From Actinophytocola sp035995025 (GTDB lineage: Bacteria; Actinomycetota; Actinomycetes; Mycobacteriales; Pseudonocardiaceae): a DNA stretch of 64,000 bases. Numbering within the stretch: the stretch's first letter is position 1; every line of letters begins with the position of its first letter. The notes under the pieces are model-generated. The model did no database searches, was not told the origin of the DNA, and worked only from the letters and a program-made list of their open reading frames with translations. The translations under genes and the position numbers were made by a program. Below are positions 39,923 through 47,309 of this stretch, one piece after another. Where the stretch lies: the NCBI GenBank assembly GCA_035995025.1, contig DASYKY010000119.1, positions 1 through 64,000 of the forward strand. The letters are read 5' to 3'.

Positions 39923-41760
39923 TGGTCCGGCGACCCGCGGGCGGCGAATCCGGAAATGGTGTTGGGTTCCACCGCCTGACGTGGTGGGAGCTGGACGCCT
40001 TCGCCCGGCTGGAGTGCGACGTCGAGATGGTGCGCCGGTTGCGGCAAGCGGAACGCAGCCGGCGCAAACTTTTGTTGCATGCGCTGATGGAGGACTCGGC
40101 GAAGGTTCCCGATGTGTTCGGTCCGTTGCCGTTGCCAGACGCGGTTTGGGAGCTGTTCGCACGTGTCGAGGCGGCCGCCCCGCGAACGATCGACCGGCTG
40201 CTCACCCACCCATATGTGGGAAGTTGGGCGGGATACACGACCAGGCTGCTGCACGCCGGCACCGACGGCGTCTGTCCACTGTGGATGCACCTGGGCTACA
40301 TGCACCTGCTCGCGGCGGTCGCGGCGATCCGGGCGGGCCTCGACTTCCGGATGCCGGTGCCGGTATGGAACGGCACCGTGGCACTGCCGTCGCTGGGCCT
40401 CGCACGGCTCCCGGTGGCCGAGGCGTTCTCCGTCGCCGAGATCCGGCGAGCCGGCAGGGGATACGTGGTAGGTAACCACCAAGGCGAGGTTCGGCTTCCG
40501 GATGCGCTTGACATGGATGGGCCTGGCTGGTGGGCCATCCGTGACGTCCGCCCACGGAGCGGATCGCCACGAATCTCGGTGCGCCTCGACGACCTGGACC
40601 CCTACCGCGGCCTGTACGAACCCGTGTTGCCACAACGGTTGGCCGATGCCGAGGTCTCCCGTTGGCGGGACCTGATCGACGAAGCGTGGCGTCTCGTGAT
40701 CGAGCACAGGCCGGATGTTGCCCGCACCATGCCGGCCGTCCTCGACACGCTGGTGCCGCGCCCGCACGTGCCGTACCGGAACCCGAGCGCGTCGACGGGA
40801 GAAGCGTTCGGCAGCGCGCTCGTCGGCCGCCCCGCGGACGGCGTGTCATTGGCGGGCACGTTGGTTCACGAGTTCCTGCACATCGTGCTGGGTGGCGTGA
40901 TGCACCTGATCCAGCTGTACGAGGACGACCCTCGCGAGCGGTTCTACGTCGCCTGGCGAGACGATCCGCGCCCGCTGAGCGGCGCGTTGCAGGGCGCTTA
41001 CGCGTTCTTCGGTGTCACCGCATTGTGGCGGGCGTTCGCGGGCTCGGCATCCACTGCCCTGGCGCGCCGGTCCGCGTTCGAGTACGCGTACTGGCGGCGG
41101 CAGACGTGGCACACGATGTGCGCGCTGCGGGACGACGATGGTCTGACCGCGGCTGGGCGGCGCTTCGTCGCCAGTATGGCCGCACGACTTGACGACTGGC
41201 AGGACGAGCCGATTCCGGCCCAGCAGACCGAACTGGCAGGAGCGTGCGTGATGGACCACCGGGCCGGCTGGCGGGTCCGGCACCTGCGGCCCGACCCGGC
41301 GACGGTGGCCGCCCTGCGAGAGGCGTGGCTGGCCGAGCACACCCGGGCGCCGATCCTGGTGGAGCCGACCGGGCTGCCACCCACTCCGGTGCCGGACGGC
41401 TCGTGGTCCCACGCGCGCACCGATCTCATCCGCCTTCGACTCATCACGGGTGCGACGGAGCTCGCGGACACCTGGCCGTCCGTCCCCGACGCCACCGAGG
41501 CCGACTACGCATACGCGACCGGCCGATACGACGACTCCATGCGCGGCTACCGCACGGAGCTCGCGGAGAACCCCGACGCACCAAGCGCGCTCGTCGGCCT
41601 TGGCCTGTCACTCGGCGCCCGCGGAGCGGATCCGGCCGCCCGGGCATTGGTTCACCGGCCGGAGCTGGTGCGCGCGGTGCACCGGGCGGTTCGCGACGAG
41701 AGGCCCGACACCGCGCCGGAACGCCTCGCGGCGTGGATCGGGCAGCTCGTCGCCGGATAG
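39922..41760 (+). CDS. HExxH-motif peptide beta-hydroxylase-like protein
   Basis: A 612-residue protein of the HExxH domain family found beside FxSxx-type precursors, members of which are described as 2-oxoglutarate-dependent peptide beta-hydroxylases rather than proteases. The motif is HEFLH at 316-320 in LAGTLVHEFLHIVLGGVMHL. The family block FYVAWRDDPRPLSGALQGAY, then AFFGVTALWRAFAG, follows and probably supplies further ligands. The N-terminus (FHRLTWWELDAFARLECDVE) and SVRLDDLDPYRGLYEPV are also conserved in such proteins. The C-terminus is TPR-like (ADYAYATGRYDDSMRGYRTE). It is coupled to the precursor. No radical SAM cyclase is present in the window. It ends three bases from the convergent vWA gene. 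Confidence 0.8.
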   Translation: MVRRPAGGESGNGVGFHRLTWWELDAFARLECDVEMVRRLRQAERSRRKLLLHALMEDSAKVPDVFGPLPLPDAVWELFARVEAAAPRTIDRLLTHPYVGSWAGYTTRLLHAGTDGVCPLWMHLGYMHLLAAVAAIRAGLDFRMPVPVWNGTVALPSLGLARLPVAEAFSVAEIRRAGRGYVVGNHQGEVRLPDALDMDGPGWWAIRDVRPRSGSPRISVRLDDLDPYRGLYEPVLPQRLADAEVSRWRDLIDEAWRLVIEHRPDVARTMPAVLDTLVPRPHVPYRNPSASTGEAFGSALVGRPADGVSLAGTLVHEFLHIVLGGVMHLIQLYEDDPRERFYVAWRDDPRPLSGALQGAYAFFGVTALWRAFAGSASTALARRSAFEYAYWRRQTWHTMCALRDDDGLTAAGRRFVASMAARLDDWQDEPIPAQQTELAGACVMDHRAGWRVRHLRPDPATVAALREAWLAEHTRAPILVEPTGLPPTPVPDGSWSHARTDLIRLRLITGATELADTWPSVPDATEADYAYATGRYDDSMRGYRTELAENPDAPSALVGLGLSLGARGADPAARALVHRPELVRAVHRAVRDERPDTAPERLAAWIGQLVAG

Positions 41761-41763
41761 GCA

Positions 41764-44700
41764 CTACATCAGCATCGGGTCGATGTCGCAGTCGGCCCGG
41801 ATTCCCCTGTGCGCCGCGATCGTGGCGGGGTGCCCGTCGCCGAGAATCTTGCCGTACTTGGCCACGGTCGGCTCCAGGTAGGACGCCGCCTCGTCCGCTC
41901 GGCCCGTCGCGCGGAGGTCCAAACCGAGGTTGAACGCCGCGGCCAGCACCGTCGGATGATCGCCGCCGAGCACCTGTGTGCCCCGGTTGAGCGCGTCCCT
42001 GCCGAGTTCGATCGCCGTGTCCGTCTCGCCGAGCAATGACAGGTCACTTGCCAGGTTGACGCCGGCGATGATCGAGTACGGGTGGTCCGGGCCGATGGTT
42101 GTCCGCAGCTGCTCGAGCGCGCGTTCGTCGAGCGTGCGGGACTCGCTGACTTCGCCCAGCAGCCGCAGCGTCACCGCGAGGTCCACGGTCGCGCCGACCG
42201 TGTGCGGGTGCAGCTCGCCGAGCAGTTGCCGGTACCGATCGAAGGTCTCCTCACCCAGCTTCTTCGCCGCGGACAGATCGCCGGAGTGGCGCAGGTCGAT
42301 TGAGTGCCCGAGCGCGCACGCCATTGTTGTCGGGTGCATGAGGCCGTAATGGAACTGGAACCCGTCATAAGCTTTGGCCGACAGATCCAGCGCACCGGTG
42401 TGTTCGCCGTCCTTGCGCCTGGCCACGGAAAGGTAGAAAAGCTCGTTCGTGCTTTCCGGATTGTCGTCGCCGAAGCGGGACCGGTACATCGTCGTGAACC
42501 GTTCCTGCTCGACGCGCGCGCGGACGTATTCTCCCGCTTCGCGGATGTCCAGGAGCAATCCGATGTTCGCGTTGAGCGTGCTCGGGTGGTCCGGCCCGAG
42601 GACCTCGGTCCGGCGGCGCAACGTATCCGCGTCGAGCTCACCCGCCTCTCGATAGCGGCCGATGAGCCGCAGGCTGAGGCCGTGCTGGTAAGCGGCTTGC
42701 AACGTCTCCGGGTCGTCTTCGCCGAACAAGCGCTTCGACTTGACGAAGATCTCCTCGCTCAGGTCCGTGCCGGCCTTGAAGTCGCCTTTCGCCCGCAGAT
42801 CGATCACGATATTTGTCTGCAGAGCGAAGGTGTCCTCGTTCTCCTCGCCGGAGACCTGCAGGCGGAGCGCGAGCGTCCGCTGGTTGAGCTCGGCCGCCTC
42901 CGCATAGCGGCCCAGGGACCACAGGTACAGACCGAGCCGGGCGGAGACCTCGAGCGACTGCGTGTGCGTCGGGCCCAGCGTCTCCGTGAAGTCCTCGCGC
43001 GCCTGCTTCGCGAACCGGGTGGCTTCTTCGTGGTCACCCCAGGCGAACAGGTAGCGCATGATGTTGATGACCAGTTGGCGTACCCAGCCGTCGTCGCAGT
43101 CGACTACTTTCGCGGCGTAGACGTGGGGGAGCAGTTCGCGGTAGCGGGGCCAGTTGCGGTCCGACTCGGGGTCGTTCGGGTCCAGGCTGGCCAGCAGCTG
43201 GTGGGCGCCGTGGCGCATCTGGGCCTGGATCTGGGGGGCCATGGCGCGGTTGCGGAGTACCAGCTGGACCAGGCGGTGCAGCTGCAGGGTGTTCTGGCCG
43301 TGGTCGATCTTCGCGAGGCCGTAGCGGTTGATGTCGCGGATGGCGCGGGCGAGCTTGATCGGGTCGCGTAGTGCATCGTCGAGCTCGGGGGATATCGACA
43401 CGCGGCTCACGCCCGTGAACAGGTCGCGGGAAATCGGTTCCGGTGAGAAGTACGCGCAGATGTGCAGAATCTGGTGCGCGGCCGGGTTCCGGGTTTTCAG
43501 CTCGTCGAACGACACGTTCCACGCGGCCGCGACGGAAACCTCGTAGTCGGTCGGCGCGCTGGTGTCGAGAATCTCCGCGACCGACTCATCGAAAAGGCGC
43601 AGGTATTCCCGGACCGGCATACCGGTCACCGCTCGCCAGGCCGCGGCCTGCTCGATCGCCAGTGGCAGGTCGCCCAGTTTCTCCGCCAGCTGGTCGGCCT
43701 CGTACTGGTCGATCTCCGGGCCGCGCTTGCCGAGCAGCTCGATGCTCTCCTCGCGCTTGAACACCGCGAGCTCGAGCGGGCGCGCGACACCCGCCCAGTC
43801 GGAGTTGCGCGAGGTGATGAGGATTTCCCCCGGGCCGTTCGTCGGAAAGAACGGGCGGACCGAGTCGGGACTCTCCGCGTTGTCGAAGACGAGCAGCCAG
43901 CGGCGGAACGGGTTGCCGGTGCGCAGTGCCTCGCGGACGGCGGGCACGGCGGTGTTGGCGTCGGCCGCACCGGGAAGCTCGAGCTGGCGGGCGAGCTCGG
44001 TGAAGCCGGCGCGGACCTGGGTCGGCCGGCCGGCCTCGATCCACCAGATGAGGTCGTAGTCCTGCAGGTGGCGGTAGATGTACTCGACGGCCATCTGGGT
44101 CTTGCCGATGCCGCCCATGCCGTGCAGCGCCGAGGGCAGCACCGCCGTGGTGCCGCCGGCCGTCAAACGTTTGCCCAGCTGGACGAGCAGCTCGCCGCGG
44201 CCGGTGAAGTTCGGGTTGCGCGGCGGCACGGGGCCCCACACGGGTGGCGGCTCGTCCGGTTGACGCTCGCGGTAGCGGGCGCGCGCGGCCGCCGGGAAGG
44301 TCATCGGGGTGGTGGCCGCGTCGAGGTCGCCGGCGTACCGGGCGCGGCGGTCCTCGGGGGCGAGACGGGTAGGCGCGTGCCCGCCTGACGGCTCGTTCTG
44401 GTGCGCGGCCGGGTCAGTCATCTTGTCGCTCCCACTGGAGGCGTTCGTGTCGCGCCCCGCGCTCTTGATGGATTCAGAAGTAGGCGGTCCGGCGTCGTGC
44501 AGAACGGCGTTCCGGAGCCGGTCTGCACGAGACAGGTAGGGGCCGGAGAGCGCCCGCAGGACGGTCCTCTCCAACGCGACATCCGCCCGATTCTGGTGAG
44601 TGAGCACGGGGTCGGGCGTGTTGTCTGGGTCGGCAATGGCGTCCCGGAGATGGCCGAGCACCGGAATCCGAGAGCCAAAGTATTCGGCTGCCACTCGCAC

Positions 44701-46200
44701 GACATTGGCGGTCTCCGACCGCCGGGCGCCACTGAGCAACAATTCACGGACTGCCTCGGGAAGAACGAAGGCACTTGTGTCCCAAGTGGACCCAACTCCC
44801 CCCGGCCCGGGATCGTAGCGCAGGCCCAGATCGAGGATTACTTCGGCTATGTGTTCCGGTCCGGCATCAGCGGCGAAATGATCTCGGATGAGACCCGCGA
44901 CGTCAAGGCGCGCGGGGACGGCGGCGATCAGGCTCGCGAGGCGTTGCGCCAGCGGCGATGCCAGGCTGCGAAAACGCGCCACCCGATCGGTCGCGGTCGG
45001 CGCGTTCTCGGTTTGCGCTGGTCCTGTGTCGACGTTCTCCCTCGTGAGGAGCACCGTGCCGTCGGCCGGGCCGCGGTGTGCTCCGGTGACGAGGTCCGCC
45101 CACCAGCGCAGAAAGCGCGGTTGCAACTCCAGCACGGGAACGGCGACCGTTCCGGGCGGAGCCAGCGAGTCTGGGTCGGGGGCGAGCCAGGCGTCCGGGA
45201 GGTCGAGGTGCCAGCGGGCGTTGGGGCGCAGCCCGGCCGGTGTGGTGATCCGCGCCTTGTGCAAGGGCAGCCTGCCGCGGCGCCACAGCCATTGGGGAAG
45301 AAGATTCACCACCGAGACGGCCATTGTGCGGCCCCAGCGCGCCAGCACCGGGTAGAGCACCTCTTCGCGCCACGCGTCCCCGACGCCGTCGGTCAGGAAC
45401 AGCAGCGCGCGGCGTCCCGACGAGTCGAGCACCTCGGCGGGGTGGCGGGGCGCGGCGCCGGCCGTGCCGCCGCGCAGGACCGGGACCAGGCCGCCGTTCT
45501 CGAGGTTCGTGGTCTCGAGCAGGCGGAGCTGAATTGTTCGAAAGGCGCCGACCCGCTCCAACAGGGTCACGAACTCCTGGATCCGGGAATGCCACAGCGG
45601 CATCGAAGGTCCATTGTCGATGACGACTGTCAGGTCGAGCCAGCGCTCTTTCTTCGGCCGGATGACCGGCCACCATCGGCCGGTTTCCGCGGCCTGTTCC
45701 GCGGTGGCTTCCTCGTCCAGAACAATCGCGTCGTCGCGGCGCGCGCGGATTGTCTTCTTCAACGGTTTCAGCGCGCGGAAATAGGACAGTGAATCGGCCA
45801 GTACAAGCGAGGAAGTGGGTTTCCCGGCACCTGGCACCAGGCGCAGCAGCCCGGTTTTCGGGGCCGCCGGCCCGGATTCCTCCGGCGTCTCGGGCTCGGC
45901 GGCCGTGTCGTGCGTCGTGGCCGGTTCGCGGTGGGCGGGCAGGTCGGCGCGGTCGAGCTCGGGCACCTCGGGCGCTGGACCCGGTGGCCTGGGTGGTTCG
46001 GGCTGTTCGGGCGTGTCGACGGCGCCGGCAGGCGGCTGATCCTCGGCGGGACGCCCGATGGCCGACGCCAGCCAGACGATGTCAGCGACGTCCGTTGCGC
46101 TCAGGTCGGTCAGTTCCAGCCGGCCGGCCGGTGCGGCGGCGACCTCCGGTCCGGCCGGTGGGGCTGGACGCGGGTCGGGCGCACCGGCTGGCCTTGCCAC
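41764..46200 (-). CDS. vWA (SAV_2336-like) / NB-ARC / TPR protein of a VMAP ternary system
   Basis: A 1478-residue multidomain protein. Residues 1-60 contain LSATDVADIVWLASAIGR; then a Pro/Glu-rich linker. A vWA domain at about 186-370 has ERWLDLTVVIDNGPSMPLW (MIDAS DxxxS-like at 195-199) and ALLFLTDGVGDAWREEVLYP. A P-loop NB-ARC/STAND ATPase at about 640-950 has Walker A GMGGIGKTQMA near residue 695, Walker B RWLLVFDNAESPD and EILITSRNSDWAG. The C-terminal third (about 1080-1470) is about ten 42-residue TPRs of the kinesin-light-chain type (LGPTHTQSLEVSARLGLYL, LGPDHPSTLNANIGLLLDI). Such proteins are annotated both as SAV_2336-related and as FxSxx-system TPR proteins. The GTG start is one base after the MoxR stop. 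Probable role: sensor and assembly platform. Confidence 0.85.
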   Translation of the reverse strand: MARPAGAPDPRPAPPAGPEVAAAPAGRLELTDLSATDVADIVWLASAIGRPAEDQPPAGAVDTPEQPEPPRPPGPAPEVPELDRADLPAHREPATTHDTAAEPETPEESGPAAPKTGLLRLVPGAGKPTSSLVLADSLSYFRALKPLKKTIRARRDDAIVLDEEATAEQAAETGRWWPVIRPKKERWLDLTVVIDNGPSMPLWHSRIQEFVTLLERVGAFRTIQLRLLETTNLENGGLVPVLRGGTAGAAPRHPAEVLDSSGRRALLFLTDGVGDAWREEVLYPVLARWGRTMAVSVVNLLPQWLWRRGRLPLHKARITTPAGLRPNARWHLDLPDAWLAPDPDSLAPPGTVAVPVLELQPRFLRWWADLVTGAHRGPADGTVLLTRENVDTGPAQTENAPTATDRVARFRSLASPLAQRLASLIAAVPARLDVAGLIRDHFAADAGPEHIAEVILDLGLRYDPGPGGVGSTWDTSAFVLPEAVRELLLSGARRSETANVVRVAAEYFGSRIPVLGHLRDAIADPDNTPDPVLTHQNRADVALERTVLRALSGPYLSRADRLRNAVLHDAGPPTSESIKSAGRDTNASSGSDKMTDPAAHQNEPSGGHAPTRLAPEDRRARYAGDLDAATTPMTFPAAARARYRERQPDEPPPVWGPVPPRNPNFTGRGELLVQLGKRLTAGGTTAVLPSALHGMGGIGKTQMAVEYIYRHLQDYDLIWWIEAGRPTQVRAGFTELARQLELPGAADANTAVPAVREALRTGNPFRRWLLVFDNAESPDSVRPFFPTNGPGEILITSRNSDWAGVARPLELAVFKREESIELLGKRGPEIDQYEADQLAEKLGDLPLAIEQAAAWRAVTGMPVREYLRLFDESVAEILDTSAPTDYEVSVAAAWNVSFDELKTRNPAAHQILHICAYFSPEPISRDLFTGVSRVSISPELDDALRDPIKLARAIRDINRYGLAKIDHGQNTLQLHRLVQLVLRNRAMAPQIQAQMRHGAHQLLASLDPNDPESDRNWPRYRELLPHVYAAKVVDCDDGWVRQLVINIMRYLFAWGDHEEATRFAKQAREDFTETLGPTHTQSLEVSARLGLYLWSLGRYAEAAELNQRTLALRLQVSGEENEDTFALQTNIVIDLRAKGDFKAGTDLSEEIFVKSKRLFGEDDPETLQAAYQHGLSLRLIGRYREAGELDADTLRRRTEVLGPDHPSTLNANIGLLLDIREAGEYVRARVEQERFTTMYRSRFGDDNPESTNELFYLSVARRKDGEHTGALDLSAKAYDGFQFHYGLMHPTTMACALGHSIDLRHSGDLSAAKKLGEETFDRYRQLLGELHPHTVGATVDLAVTLRLLGEVSESRTLDERALEQLRTTIGPDHPYSIIAGVNLASDLSLLGETDTAIELGRDALNRGTQVLGGDHPTVLAAAFNLGLDLRATGRADEAASYLEPTVAKYGKILGDGHPATIAAHRGIRADCDIDPMLM

Positions 46201-46201
46201 G

Positions 46202-47296
46202 TCACTGCACCGTCGACAGTCGGCGCCACAGCGCGTCCACGAGCCGGTTCCACGCCACGTCGTCGGGCCGGTAGGCGCCTGAGGTGGCCAGGTAGACGGC
46301 GTCGAGGAGCCGGTCGGCCGGCAGCCCGCCCAGCTCGGCCGCCTTGGCGGCGAACTCGGCTACGAGCCGGTCGCGGTGTTCGCCGTCCGGGTCGAGCAGG
46401 TGGTTGGCGACCATGGCGGCGAGCTGGTCGACACTGGGGTCGGAGATCTCCAGTTGCAGGCAGCGGCGCAGGAACGCGGGCGGGAAATCGCGTTCACCGT
46501 TGCTGGTCAGCACGACGATGGGGAAGGCGCGGCAGCCGATGCGGCCGTCGACGACCTCGGCGGTGCGGTTGGGGTCGGCGGTGTGCACGGTGACCTGCGG
46601 TGTCCGGTTCCGGACGCGGGCGAGCTCGGGGATGACGAACTCGCCGTCCTCGAACAGGCTCAGCAGGTCGTTGGGCAGGTCGGCCTCGCTCTTGTCCAGC
46701 TCGTCGATCAGGAGCACGCGCGGGAGCTTGCTGGGCAGGAACGCCGTCCCGAGTGGACCGAGCCGGATGAAGTCACCGATCGGCGGTTCCGCGTCGGCAC
46801 CGTCGGTCTCGGTGAGGGGCCGGGTGGTCGCCGCCGCCTGGACGCGGCCGATCGCGTCGTAGCCGTACAACCCGGAGGTCAGCGAGATGTGGCTGGTGAC
46901 CGGCCAGCGCAGTACCCGACCGAGACCGAGCTCGCGGGCGATGCGGTAGGCCAGGCTCGACTTCCCGGTGCCGGGCCGACCCGTGACCAGCAGCGGGCGG
47001 CGCAGGTAGAGCGCGGCGTTGACCATGTTCAGCTCGTGCGGGTCCACGTGCCGCTCGGCCAGCTGGTAGGCCGAGCCCAGCCGCCGGCCTGCCTCGCCGT
47101 CGTCGTCGGGCGGGGCGTCGTGCTCGGGCAGCGGGCCGCCCTTGAAGTCCCGCCAGGGGGGCGGGGCGGGCAGGATCTCGGCGAGGCCGATGTCGTGCAG
47201 CGGCCGCCCGGTGCCGCGGTATACCCACCAGTCCGGCGCCTCGAATTCCGGTGCCCGCTCCGGGGTCACCTCGGCGTCCTGCTCGTTCGCGCTCAT
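46202..47296 (-). CDS. MoxR-family AAA+ ATPase of a VMAP ternary system
   Basis: The 364-residue AAA+ protein has Walker A VTGRPGTGKSSLAYRIA (residues 106-113), Walker B VLLIDELDKSEADLPNDLLS (about 195-202), sensor 1 PIVVLTSNGERDFPPAFLRR, and the sensor-2 lid with YRPDDVAWNRLVDALWRRL. In vWA-MoxR systems the ATPase remodels a complex through the vWA partner. ATG 47296 has GGGGG nine bases upstream; ATG 47305 is possible. It sits between the VMAP gene (13-base gap) and the vWA gene (one-base gap), an operon of exactly the three ternary components. Confidence 0.88.
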   Translation of the reverse strand: MSANEQDAEVTPERAPEFEAPDWWVYRGTGRPLHDIGLAEILPAPPPWRDFKGGPLPEHDAPPDDDGEAGRRLGSAYQLAERHVDPHELNMVNAALYLRRPLLVTGRPGTGKSSLAYRIARELGLGRVLRWPVTSHISLTSGLYGYDAIGRVQAAATTRPLTETDGADAEPPIGDFIRLGPLGTAFLPSKLPRVLLIDELDKSEADLPNDLLSLFEDGEFVIPELARVRNRTPQVTVHTADPNRTAEVVDGRIGCRAFPIVVLTSNGERDFPPAFLRRCLQLEISDPSVDQLAAMVANHLLDPDGEHRDRLVAEFAAKAAELGGLPADRLLDAVYLATSGAYRPDDVAWNRLVDALWRRLSTVQ

Positions 47297-47309
47297 CCGC
47301 GGCATCCCC

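Noticed and set aside
39922..41760. HExxH protein considered as a secreted zinc metallopeptidase
   Set aside because: It lacks a signal peptide, and the residues after HEFLH follow the peptide-hydroxylase block (WRDDPRPLSGALQG) rather than a peptidase third-ligand pattern.
44095..44420. Possible separate start of an NB-ARC/TPR gene at an internal ATG (MTDPAAHQNEPSGG) inside the vWA gene
   Set aside because: The frame is continuous from the vWA region with no stop and no convincing RBS, so one fused protein is the simpler reading, though an internal start remains possible.
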